DNA of 64,000 nt from Hypoxylon rubiginosum (taxonomy: Eukaryota; Ascomycota; Sordariomycetes; Xylariales; Hypoxylaceae), in NCBI GenBank assembly GCA_902806565.1, contig CADCXA010000032.1, positions 558,001 through 622,000 of the forward strand. The letters run 5' to 3'. Every line of letters begins with the position of its first letter. Position 1 is the first letter of the stretch. A program made the translations under genes and the position numbers. Below the pieces are notes generated by a model that had not been told where the DNA came from, made no database searches, and worked only from the letters and a program-made list of their open reading frames with translations. Below are positions 1 through 10,439 of the stretch, one piece after another.

Positions 1-884
1 CCCCCGCCAAAATTAACTGGTAGGCGACAAAGGAGTAGAGTACCGAAGGTGATCTGCCTACACGTAGGGGTACCTCTTAACTTATCTCAGGCTACACAAA
101 CCGATAGGGCCCCCTCATTATTTCTTACGGTGAATATCACGGATTTAAGACAGAGTCAGAGGATAATAATAAATGAATAAATTAGTTGGTACATTACATC
201 CATAACTACCAGTCAGCATCTCGCAAATCTTTGCACTTGCAACACAATATGAGTAAGTCTCCCTCTAACATAGGTAGTACCAAGTCGTATATGATAGGAT
301 GTAATGTATGGCTCCCCAAGAATATACCTCAACCATAACAACGACTTCTAAGCTTTAGATGAGCATGTAAGTTTAGAAGAATAGCATATGAGGCAAAGTA
401 AGTAGTACATACTGGTCGTCGGAAAAACTACCAAGATATATTCTCGCAGATTGGGCCCATCTCAATTCCATTGACCACCTTCGACCCTGTACTGTCTGGG
501 GATTGTCAATTATCATTCATGGTTACTAGTTATCTTCTCGTACCTGGAGTACATTCATCGTCGACAAATGGAGGCGCCGGACGAGCCGAGGCGTAAGCCG
601 CCAGAAGAATGGTTGCTATACCGCATGGCTTCATGGCGAATATTTGTTGTCTTAGCTGTATTCGACACAAGACTGAATTGGGTGTGATATTTTACTCAAG
701 ATCAGTCAAAGTCCTATTCTCCGGACGGGAGGACATAGACGACTTATGTAAGGTCGCAAACAATCTGATGCCCACTAAAGCTCAAAGGTTAGGTACCCAG
801 GTAGGTAAGGGGGGAGGTATATTAAATGAGTGAGACATGCAGCATATCTACGTCAGGTAGTGCGAAGATTGCTGCATATTAATG
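1..884. other. left edge, no gene recognised
   Basis: Only short open frames with no recognisable protein signature. The tract is fairly AT-rich with many short TA-rich words. It lies downstream of the UstYa-like gene, where a cluster partner or peptide precursor would be of interest, but I see no signal peptide followed by KR-bounded repeats. A partner could lie beyond the window edge. Confidence 0.5.
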
Positions 885-1843
885 CTACGTATACCGCTGC
901 AAAAGGACGTTATCCGTCCTTGTACAGTTCTCCAAGTTTGCATGCTCTGCATCCAAAATACCTTCCTTATTGGTAGTCATGCAGCTTGTCCGCTCACCAG
1001 CCCACCGACTCAATGCCTCCCAATTCCGACATTTGCGAACATATTGATATTGATCGTGGTTCTCGCCCGGTATATCGAGGGGAAGTGAGTTATCAGCGAA
1101 ACATATGACATCTCGCAAAAGTGCAGCCAGACAGTGCATCGAGTGCCCAAACTTAACATCAAGCTTTTCACCTCTCGCCAGCTGCAGCATGGTATGGCGG
1201 ATTGTCTTCTGGTTAGTTTTGGCATGGTTAGTAAAGAGCATACATCACCAGATGACCGAATATCATACCAAGCAGTGCAGCGAGTGATAGCCTTGTAAGA
1301 CCTGAAATCCCTTGTTGGGGTCCGTTGGATCATCACCTACTGGGCGATATCCCCATTGAGAAAACTCCGCCTGTGGCAGTGAAATCCAGCCGATATCAGG
1401 ATTGAGTGCATCCCAGTTGCGATCGACATTTTCCATGTCGTCGACAGTTTCCGCGTAATATTCCCACCCGAATTGAACGGGAACCAAGACCTCCTCGTCG
1501 ATACCAGGAGGGACTAAGCCACAATTATGTTAATGTGTGTTTTAAGACCCAAAAGTTGCACTGAAAATAATAACAATCGAGCAAAAAGGGGTTTCAAGTT
1601 ACATAAAGGGTTATGGTCACTTTCAGCCTCATTTGCTTTAAACGAGCGCGCATGCCTCCAGGAAAGAAGTAGTGCTGCGAAAGCAATGGAAAGAGCAATA
1701 TTGACCACAATGGATATAATCAGAATATGTGCAAGGCTTGCCTTCATGAAGGTCTTATTTCGCCGTATCGATCGCTTGAAGCCGTCTCTTGTTGGGCTAT
1801 CTTCTGTATCGACATCAAATCTGAGCGGAGTTGACTCCATCAT
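885..1843 (-). CDS. UstYa-like (DUF3328) oxidase-family protein
   Basis: Three exons on the minus strand, join(885..1208, 1269..1513, 1603..1843), give 269 aa. Intron 1 is GTAACT...TTAG and intron 2 is GTATGA...CCAG with a CTAAC branch site. The start is the first of two adjacent ATGs. A cytosolic N terminus (about residues 1-36) is followed by one membrane segment (about 37-60), then a lumenal domain with two HxxHC motifs, HSLHC at about 157-161 and HSMHC at about 184-188, the second followed by LRDVICFAD. This paired motif defines the UstYa family, whose members act in oxidative tailoring or cyclisation during secondary metabolism, best known for dikaritin-type ribosomal peptides. That role is family knowledge; the substrate here is unknown. 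The reading frame is intact. The only gene neighbour in the window is a rhodopsin-family gene, so cluster membership cannot be judged. Confidence 0.82.
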
Positions 1844-2745
1844 CGTAGGCCGCTTCGAGTAGAATTAATGTTCGTAAAAGCTGAAAGGCGAAATGTCAAT
1901 GCTGGACGAGCCGATAATGGGGAGCCATGAGAAGGGATATAACTACCTGCAGGTGGGTGCCTAGTATCATTCAATTTCAAGGGCCAACAAGTAGCACAGC
2001 AATCAAGAGCAGCGTTCAATAAATCTAATCGATGAAACAACTTTGAATATCTTTCATAAAAAATAAGCTGAATGTCACTAATGTGCAAAAAAACATATTT
2101 GAGCTGACCACCACTTTCTGTCGGAAACTCACAATATATCGCGAGATCTAATGCCGTGAACGCGGATAACAAGGCGCGGACTTTACAGAAATCAAGGCAG
2201 CTTCTTGTGCGCCTATCCAGATAAGATCCTTCGTAGCATAGAAGTACGTTACACTCACTGCAAGGTTCTTGCTAGTTCCTTGCCCGGGTGGTTGCATATA
2301 GTCGGTTTTCCGACGCTTTTCGCCCGCGGGTAGTGGACCTAATCTAGAGCAGGATACGGGCCGGTTTAAGGGATGTGGTTACACAAAAGGGATCAGACAG
2401 TGGAAGGTATATATGTATTGATGCTTCCTTCGTTCCTTACTTACCTCCTAGGTAGATATCGAAGCATCGTAGTTTTTTTGTATTATCCTGCATACACGAA
2501 GCAACCTACCCCTTTGTGCTGGAATTGGCCTTGATTTCTGCATTGCTACACGTAAGGTACCTAACTACACAACACAGTATTAATACTCCGTATACATTAG
2601 GTAGTGAACTATAGGCTGGTTCCCTTACCTAGCTCTGCTGTTGCTGCCAAGGGTCCTCCGCCAGTTTTCCAGACACATTTTGCTCCATTAACGCTGCCAT
2701 TTGGACTGAAACCTCACGAGTTCAATTGACCTCAACCTTTTCAAC
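1844..2745. other. divergent promoter region
   Basis: About 900 bp between the starts of the UstYa-like gene (-) and the rhodopsin-family gene (+). No supported ORF. It contains short words of the TACCT/AGGTA type that recur through the window. It probably carries both promoters, but I can name no element with confidence. Confidence 0.4.
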
Positions 2746-4247
2746 ATGGACCCTTTGAGTACTCCATCTAACTCCTCGAGCAAGGGGCCAATGAATTACT
2801 TATCCACGAGCGAGGAGGGGAGGACTCCAGCGGCGTAAGTAGTCAAATGTTTCAGCACCAAAACGGAGCTCACAGGCAACAAATATAAATGCTAATGGAC
2901 TTACTGATCCAGTATCATCGCTATCGGCGCCGTGTTCCTGGCTTTGCCAGCCGTATTCGTAGCTATGAGGTTCTATTGTCGTCTTCGCGTAACCAAGTCT
3001 TGGCTGGCTGCTGACGATTGGCTCATGCTCTTGGCCCTCCTCTTTAATATCGGGATGGGTCTCATGTTGGTTATAGGTAAGCGACGAGTTGGTGGCCTAC
3101 TGATTCGTGTGGGTTTCTGACAGAAACAGGAGCGTCACTTGATGGCCTGGGACAACCTACACCTCAGGGATGGGGGCCTAAGGACTATTTTTGGGTCACG
3201 GACGATGCCGAGATTTTAACGGAGAAGGTAAGCAAAGATTCCAAGTTTAAAGCCTGGTTATAGTTGCGCTAACAGTCCCTAGATTTTCTTTGCCTTTATG
3301 TTGACGCAAGCTATCGCGTTCGGTCTGGTCAAGCTCTCAGTCTTATACTTCTACCGACGCATCTTCTTTAGCCGCACATTTAAGACCCTCACCACAATAA
3401 TGATCGTGTTTGTCGGCGCCTGGGCCATCAGCTTTTTCGTCGCCTACCTGTTCCGTTGCGGGACCAACTTTTGGGCGATGTGGGCACCTCTCATGTACTT
3501 GGTCGAGCATTGTTATGATAGCAAACCCCTATTCTATTCACTGGCCATTTCGGACGTTATAACAGACGTCTTAATTCTCAGTCTGCCTCTTTTTTGGGTA
3601 TGCTGTCTATCTTTCACGTCTCAGGCGAAAAAGAAGTCATTTATTAATGAGAATCTCCACAGGTCTGGCGATTGAACATGTCCATTGCCAAACGATTTGC
3701 CGTCTCGGGTGTATTTCTTCTTGGGGCGATGTAAGTTCCCACCACTTATAGGTTAGGTTGAAGTCATTTAAGGCTGTTAACTAACCAGTATCACAGAGAA
3801 ATAGCCACAGGTATCGCTCGACTTGTCGTCTATATTAACCAATCAATAGGTCCGTAAAAAGGAGCATACCAATAGTGGCCATTTTTAAAGCACCATCACT
3901 AACTGAGAATAGATTTCAAGAAGAATGCCGACGGCATAGGACACCTTACAACTCTAATGGTGTGGTCCATGATCGAAATGAGCATCGCTGTAATCGCTGG
4001 CTGTCTCCCAACGATCTGGCCCCTCATCAGCCAGATCTCGCTTGAGGACATGGTGCGGACATTGCGTAATGTCATGTCGTTCGAAAGCCTTCGGAGCTTT
4101 ACGAGGTCGACGAAGCTGACAAGTAGAAGTGGGAATCACGATCGTAGAGAGTCCGAGAGCGAATCGAGACTGGATAATACTGGAGTTTTACGAAAATCAT
4201 CTGCCGATTCCATACCCACCTCTGCATCTACGCGGGCGCCAACATAA
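2746..4247 (+). CDS. Fung_rhodopsin (PF20684-like) seven-helix membrane protein
   Basis: Seven exons, join(2746..2834, 2913..3076, 3130..3227, 3283..3597, 3663..3730, 3797..3849, 3913..4247), give 373 aa; all junctions are GT-AG and keep frame. The order of features matches the fungal rhodopsin-domain family (also called integral membrane protein, PTH11-like without CFEM). A short Ser-rich N terminus comes first. Helix 1 is then followed by RFYCRLRV, LAADDWLML at helix 2, a loop ending in DYFWVTDDAEI, and KLSVLYFYRRIF at helix 3. The motif SDVITDVLILSLPLFWVWRL is at helix 6 and MIEMSIAVIAGCLPT at helix 7. The tail is Ser/Arg-rich and cytosolic. The charged DDWL and YRRIF motifs are family hallmarks. 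The function is not established for most members and no ligand can be inferred. The reading frame is intact. Confidence 0.88.
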
Positions 4248-4937
4248 ACTCTGTTTCAAATATATTAATGTGAGCACGATGTACTCAAGTTGCAGATACG
4301 GCGTGGTGTTGACGCCAATGCCATGTCTGTATTATTTCACGGACGTTCGATATGATTGTCAGGCTCCTAGCCTTTGCCTATCGGCCTTTGCCCCTTGGTA
4401 TCTGGATAGGCCCTTGACCTTGACCTTTGGCACGTGTGGGTTATAAGATTGTTAGCTAGTAGGCAAGAGAGGTATGATAGGGGATAGGCCTCTTTGTCCT
4501 CGCTTCCTGTATATACCAGGACTTTCGTAGCTGTTAGGTTCGTAGCTCTTCGTTCAGCAACTTATCGCATTATGACAATGATTTTAGAAATTGATGGGAA
4601 ATTTGATGCCGCTAAGCTCAGCATTATCCAATCTATTACAGGGTTACCGAGTGTAGGTGGCAGGCAGCCCAAGATTTTGTCATAGATATTACTCCCTAGG
4701 GTACCGGAGCTCCCAGTACTCAGCCTCCCCAGCCCTCGCTAACATCACGTCAGTGGACTGGAACGCATGCAACACTCTAGATATCTTTGACATCTTAAGT
4801 TATCAAATGTATTTCTTCTCTCTAAACCCGGGATTAATTCCGGCATGATCCACCCCCTTTCGCCCGGCTGCGACGCCTTAATGGCCAGCTGCTCGCCTGT
4901 TTAGACGAATACAGTACAGTGCCCCGGGCCCGAGAGA
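4248..4937. other. intergenic, nothing recognised
   Basis: About 690 bp between the rhodopsin-family gene and the kinase relic. Short open frames only. The likely 3' UTR of the rhodopsin gene lies at the left end. Confidence 0.4.
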
Positions 4938-6100
4938 TTACAAAGGACGCCCAAGCGATCTAGGGGCGGTAACCAACGGGGATCTGGAGATCAAAGACTT
5001 CCAACCACATGAAAACGTCAAGCTCCTGCTGTCAGCTGAGAACGTGAGTTGGCTTATGGCAAACTCGCCAGGTACAATGCAAAAACTTGATCTGCAAAGA
5101 GTGACACGTTTCAAAGCTCCCATCAACGAAGATAATGATGACGAAGCTGTGGAGGAGGCGGAGGAGAAAGAAATTGAAGACTTATAACGTCCACACGTTC
5201 TAGCCCGGGACCCTTGCCGAGAATGAGTCCGAAACCCCCGTAGTCGTCGAAGAGATGCAGATAAGCCCTGATTACAATGCCATATCCAGGAGCAAGGTCC
5301 TTTACGAAGCCTAGAGCAGGTCCTCGGCCTACCTCCGAAGCTCGCGTCTAGGTTCCGGGCTCTTAGCTGTGCAGGAATGTATCACGACATCAACAGGCGA
5401 ACCATAGGACTCATGTACCGCTATTCTACCATACGCCCATCGAAGCCCGGAAGCGTCCCGGAGTCTTTGATCTTGCCGAGCTATTCGGAGAATACCTGGA
5501 CCGATCGAGTTTCCGAACAACATATACGTGAGCCTCGACGACTGTGTCTGGCCAGCCTACGATCTTCCCGCTGACATTTTCGAGTTTCATAAGATGAAGT
5601 GGTTACATGAGAACATCTCGTCGTACAATATTCTTTTCTTCGGAGATAAGACTACCTCTATTGCCGTTGGGGCAACGACGTCGATGGCCAGCTCGACGGT
5701 AAAGGCCGTTTTCGAAAAGTGAACCTCAGAATGTCGTCTTTAATTGGCTTCTCGCACAGCCGACCCGTAAATGCAAATTACTCAAACAAGATGCATAGCG
5801 CGGATGAAGCACTTTTCGCGTACAGGCACTCAGACTATGCTGGAACCGATGCAGTCGACCTCAGCTCAGCGACGGGCTACCTAGCAGAGTACGACTACTA
5901 CGGCCTCGGGTTGGTGATGCTCGAGATAGGATTATAGAATCCATTGTGGCGTATGGTGCGCGTTCACACGATGACGCGCAGCGACATGCGTGACAGATTA
6001 CGCCGTACCTTAGTTCCGCTCCTAGTCTCGACAGTAGGTGAGACATACGCAAAGGCTGTAGACATTTGCCTATCTGGCAGGTTAAGTGAAGGTAAATAGG
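4938..6100 (+). pseudogene. broken fungal HeLo-type protein kinase-like gene
   Basis: Pieces of one kinase-like protein appear in order but in different frames, so the gene is disrupted. In order they are an N-terminal piece at about 4965-5187 ending in an acidic stretch, YHDINRRTIGLMYR near 5377, DLAELFGEYLDRSS near 5470, and SLDDCVWPAYDL near 5531. These continue into FEFHKMKWLHENISSYNILF (5580-5640), LIGFSHSRP near 5737, AYRHSDY near 5818, EYDYYGLGLVMLEIGL ending at 5934, and RDRLRRTLVPLLVSTVGETY near 5990. The order and wording match kinase domains of fungal prion-inhibition/HeLo-associated proteins. Frameshifts lie near 5460, 5515 and 5700. A TAG at 5935-5937 sits where these proteins usually have a Trp codon (EIGLW), a TG-to-TA change of the kind left by RIP. 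Family assignment is by resemblance only. Confidence 0.7.
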
Positions 6101-6791
6101 AATTTCGAAAGACTAGTCCTCGGGCCGCTATATACACTGTCGACGGGGTATTCATGATTTTGTTCAGCTTCGCATCTACCTGTGGCACATATTCGTAGAC
6201 TGCCGTTAAGGCCTCTAATGGAAATTTAGGCTATTAGACGTCGATCATGCCATTAGTCTCGCAACATTCCTCAGAGTTACCCATAACGGACGCAAAACTA
6301 CGACGCGCCTCTTTCCGTGTCGGAAGTGTTAAAAGTTACACAGTTAACTGCTCAACGTACAATTTTCGCCATATACTAGGTACAAGTCGTAAGAAGCAAC
6401 ATAGCCACAGGAGAATAACACAGGAGAATACAGATTTGACGATTATAAAGGCATTATTAAGTAGTACATCTCGGTCGGAAAGCTACCTAGCGAACCGATG
6501 GGCTTTCATGCGTTTTCTCTTTTCGTTCCGGACCGGCCAGAATGGTGGTAACACGGCCCGTACTGTAAGCGCAAGCCACTAACAAAGAAGAGACACCTAG
6601 GAGCCAGCCAGCCACCCCCTATTTTTTAACCCTTTCCTTTTTTTCCCTTCCCTTTGAGAGAAGTAGCTGTGTTCACTTGTATTACATAGACACGCGGACG
6701 GGTTCAGCCAATCAGTTCAATCGACCAGCTCCCTCTTCTTCTTCTTCTTCTTCTTCTGCTTCTTCTGCCATTCCTGCTTTTAGGTACTTAC
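6101..6791. other. intergenic between kinase relic and wetA
   Basis: About 690 bp. It holds a short imperfect direct repeat (ACAGGAGAATA, near 6409 and 6420) and a CTT microsatellite. The right end is probably the wetA 3' UTR. No gene seen. Confidence 0.4.
6735..6757. repeat. CTT microsatellite
   Basis: Uninterrupted CTT repeat followed by interrupted copies to about 6768, just past the wetA stop codon and probably inside its 3' UTR, where it would be transcribed as GAA/AAG. Confidence 0.9.
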
Positions 6792-8849
6792 TCAATCACT
6801 ATTATCTTGCTCGAAGAACCCGTTCTGCCGCAGCTTCTCCACGTCGCCGCCGGCCGCGCGTATGGCCTGTATATACGCCTCGCTCATCTGGCGCTTGTGC
6901 TCCATGGCCTCCTTCTCGCGGCGCGCCTTGGTCTTGCTGGACCCGCTCGGCGCCACGCCGTTCATGAGCACCTTCTTGTCGTTGGGCGTGTAGTTACAGA
7001 ACTCGATACTGAAGGCTCCTCCTCCTCCTCCGCCGCCGCCGCTCATTTCTCCTCCCCCGTCTTCGTGCCGACCGCCGCTGCCCCGCCGGCTGCTGCTGCC
7101 GTGGCCGTGATGCCCCCCCTCGTAGCTCACCGACCGCGCGCTCGGCGTCCGCGGCTCTTGCTGCTGCTGCGACCGCCGCGTCCACGACCGCCTCTTGCGC
7201 ACGGTGAGCGCCGCCGACGAGGACGACGAGGCGGACCGGTGCCGCGGGTGTTGCGGCGTCGGCGACATGGACTCCTCGCGCAGCGCGTAGCACGACGACA
7301 TCTTGCGCGGCGAGGTCAAGGACCCGTGGTGCCGCGCCCCGGAAGATGGCGCGCGGGGACGTGGCCGCCGCTGCTCGCCGTGGTGGTGGCTGCTGCTCCG
7401 GTGGTGCGAGGACGACGAGTGCCGGTGACCGGACGACGGCGTGGGATAATAGTGGGTCGCCGGCGACATCAGCACGTCGTGCATGCCGGGGCTCAGCACG
7501 GCGGCCTGCGGCGCGCGGGGCTGCGGCATGTGGATCATGAGCCCCGACAGGTCGGCGTTGTTGGCGTACTCGTAGGGCAGCTCGGCCTGCTGGTTGTGCA
7601 TCGAGAGGTTGAGCGCGACGTTGCCGTGCATCCCGTTGTGGTAGCGGTGGTGGTGGCCCTTGGTGTGCGGCGTCGCCGCCGTGTCCCACCACTCCGGGCT
7701 GTCTGGCACGAACACCGGGCCCGTGCCGGGCGACGATGAAGGCCAGACGGCGCTCGTGTTGTCGTTGGTGAGGATGCCTTCCATCGGCCACTCGGCCGAG
7801 CTTGTGCTTCGTTGCTTAGGCAGCGGTCGCGAGCGGAATGAATGTCCGTTGGTGTCTATGACGCCCAGGCTATTCTGGTAGAAGGGATCGTCGTTCAACC
7901 CGGGCGTGGCCATCGGCGTATTCAGGTTGATATCAAGGCTCTTGGGATCGGCATGGATGACTGCCGGCGGACCTAGCAAGTCATCGACGAATGGGTCATC
8001 AAAGTGACCGTTCACGAAATCCATCGCGCTGCTCGAATGCTGATCGGGAGGTATCCTTCCCGTGAGCGGAGGTGACAAGGGGAGACCGAGATCGTCGACG
8101 GGCAAGGGCATTTCTTCCAATTTAATGTCTTCAAAATCCTTCCAATCCAGGCCTCCTGGAATATCGAAGGTGTTTCCTTCCTTCTTGAACGCATCCGCCA
8201 ACGTTGCTGGTCCGTCCGTGTCCATTTGTGAGTGATCCTGAGGCTTCTGTGGTTTTGATCTGTGCGTCGCCCTACGGAACGTGGCATAAATCGAGTCTAG
8301 AACGCGGCTATGTTTCCGAGGGGCTTGTGTCGATGTGGCCGGGAAAGGTGGAGTAGATGGTGCCGTCGCATTCGGTTTTGGCGACTTTATGGAGATGCCT
8401 TCCAAGCGGAGCAGTTCCGAGTCGGAGATCGAACCGCCACTCAAGACGGGATCTGCAAACAAAGGAGTTGTGAGCTCTGGCGGAACGGACTGGCTATGGT
8501 CTGGGATGGAAGCTTCAGAGGAAGATATCGAAGGAGGTAGATCGAGCAGAGCAGACGCAATGGCTACGTCGCTTTGGGACTGGTCATTTTGGGACTGGCC
8601 GGACTGCGTGTCCTGGTCATTGGACGACGTATTGGTGAGGACGCCATTGAGAGTGTCTTCGAGCAAGATTGACGGGCTAGGTGGGTTCTCGACCAGATCG
8701 CCGCCTAGTACCGCGGGATCCGTAGCGTCAAAGGTGACGAATTGATCAAAGAAATTCTCGGCCGCCACCCCTAGCTCCTCACTATCAGGCCAATAGGGGA
8801 GCTGGCCTTGGTCTTTGTTGTTCGGATAGTGCACTGCCGTGAAGGCCAT
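6792..8849 (-). CDS. wetA: WetA-like developmental regulator of conidiation
   Basis: One intronless frame of 685 aa from ATG at 8849. The last 75 residues (about 611-685) hold the WetA C-terminal signature: NYTPNDKKVLMNGVAPSGSS, then the basic stretch KTKARREKEAMEHKR, then AIRAAGGDVEKL. The N terminus (NFFDQFVTFD near residue 35) resembles other Sordariomycete WetA proteins. Between them lies a long low-complexity region rich in Ser, Pro, His and Gly, including His/Ser runs and a run of nine Gly near residue 602. In Aspergillus WetA works after BrlA and AbaA in spore-wall maturation and metabolic dormancy; that is family knowledge. The coding strand is very GC-rich at its 3' half, which produces long meaningless frames on the other strand. 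A nuclear role is likely from the basic region but not shown. Confidence 0.9.
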   Translation of the reverse strand: MAFTAVHYPNNKDQGQLPYWPDSEELGVAAENFFDQFVTFDATDPAVLGGDLVENPPSPSILLEDTLNGVLTNTSSNDQDTQSGQSQNDQSQSDVAIASALLDLPPSISSSEASIPDHSQSVPPELTTPLFADPVLSGGSISDSELLRLEGISIKSPKPNATAPSTPPFPATSTQAPRKHSRVLDSIYATFRRATHRSKPQKPQDHSQMDTDGPATLADAFKKEGNTFDIPGGLDWKDFEDIKLEEMPLPVDDLGLPLSPPLTGRIPPDQHSSSAMDFVNGHFDDPFVDDLLGPPAVIHADPKSLDINLNTPMATPGLNDDPFYQNSLGVIDTNGHSFRSRPLPKQRSTSSAEWPMEGILTNDNTSAVWPSSSPGTGPVFVPDSPEWWDTAATPHTKGHHHRYHNGMHGNVALNLSMHNQQAELPYEYANNADLSGLMIHMPQPRAPQAAVLSPGMHDVLMSPATHYYPTPSSGHRHSSSSHHRSSSHHHGEQRRPRPRAPSSGARHHGSLTSPRKMSSCYALREESMSPTPQHPRHRSASSSSSAALTVRKRRSWTRRSQQQQEPRTPSARSVSYEGGHHGHGSSSRRGSGGRHEDGGGEMSGGGGGGGGAFSIEFCNYTPNDKKVLMNGVAPSGSSKTKARREKEAMEHKRQMSEAYIQAIRAAGGDVEKLRQNGFFEQDNSD

Positions 8850-10439
8850 AGCATCGAGGAGGGAGGGTGCGTAGTAGATAGTAACCTAGGGGTTCGGTCT
8901 GAGCTGCATAAGCCGGTAACGCTGAGAGCTTGGTAGAATTGAAAAAAAAAGCTGTCAAAGCTATGACTTGAAGGTCCGAAGCGAAGTCCTTGTACTTTCA
9001 AATATCTAAGTCAACAAAACATGGGGGGTCTGCCACGGCAACAGCAGGTATGAGAACGACGTAAGGCACGATAAGGCTGACAAGGCTACGAATGGGTCAT
9101 AATAGGGAATAGGGACAGCAACGAGTGAACGACTAGGTGAAATGGTACGGGAGGAATGTGTGTGAGGCATCAAGTGAGTCTAAGTTCCGAGTAACCCATT
9201 CCAAGGGGGGGAGGGTCCTTTAAAGATGAATAGCATCTTACACCTACTCTTCCACACCTTCATTTGATCGCTGAGTTTATTTCCTTGGGGGTCCCTACGA
9301 TTCATCTCGAGCTATCCCCCGACGAGAACGACAAAGGATGTCGTCAAAGGAAGCAACCATGGGCGTTGTTACTTGATGAATAGTTATAATGAAAAGCCCT
9401 TTACCCTTCAATGCGTAGAGGTCTGCGGGGCGGGAGGTCGAGACAAAGAACGGTTGGAATGTAACCTCATCTCGTGGAGGAACGAGTGATACCAAATGGA
9501 GTATCACCCACAAGCTAAAATCTTCAATACACCATCTTTAATTTGCGCATAGCTCGGGAAACCCCGTAGGTCAAAGGAAGTATGCATCCATGACAATTTC
9601 TTAGGCCTTGAGGTAGAATTGATATGTGCGGCTCCTTAGATACTCGATTCGTGGAATAGGGGTTACCTCTGCACTTGAACTCGTTCGTCCACTTTATCTA
9701 GGTATATAAGGCATTGACATCTCAACGCCCAAACACAACTGTATTTCATAATGAAATAATGAAATTTCTAGAAGCTTTCGATTACGTACCTAGGTAGGTT
9801 AGTGAATTGCGAGTACCCAGTAAATCGAGTATGAGTACTCGCCTTTGTTGCCATTTCTAACAGCCCGAGATAGAAGGCAATCCCCCTTTCAAATAACTGT
9901 AACACGAATTTCCGGAAACAATGCAAAAACGTGCCAGGCTTTGTGATGGAAATATTTCTAATTAATAAGTAAATCGGCGCTTGTTCCGTGGCCAATAAAT
10001 ACCTAAGTATCAAAGACTCAGCAAAGACACGATCCTTGCCATTGGTAAAATACTTTGATATCGTGACCCATATCAACCATCATGTAACATATACAAGTCA
10101 ACGCGTAGAGGGCTGCTTCAAATCGTCTGATATCATAACCATCCACGCGGATCCAAGATTCATTGTCCTGCTGTTGGTACAGACACCCAACAGCTCGGCA
10201 CCAGATGCATAACGCCAAGTCAAATGCTTCAACAACAAAACTCCTCGTCCCTCAAATGCTGGCCAAGCCCGCCCATGAACCGACAGGCCGACCAATGGGC
10301 CGGCCGATGCGCGTGCGATGCAACTCCCGCCTATGCCGTGACTTATCCACCGTATAACGCCTGCTCCATGACTTCGGGTATATGCGAAAAAGGACCAAAT
10401 CAAATATGGAAACAACTCCTAAAAATAGCTTCTTTGCAA
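8850..10439. other. wetA upstream region and long intergenic tract
   Basis: About 1.6 kb without a supported gene. The left end is the wetA 5' UTR and promoter. A TACCTAGGTA palindrome lies at 9787-9796. I looked for BrlA- or AbaA-type sites (CATTCY and similar) but short matches are uninformative at this length. Confidence 0.4.

Noticed and set aside
399..6490. AAGTAGTACAT followed by similar words near 399 and near 6455, a possible dispersed repeat
   Set aside because: Only about 11 bases match exactly and the rest aligns poorly; chance cannot be excluded.
6807..7739. Long plus-strand frame (310 aa) opposite wetA, and a 265-aa minus frame overlapping it
   Set aside because: Arg/Ala/Val/Pro-heavy translations typical of GC-rich shadow frames. 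The wetA frame carries the recognisable signature.
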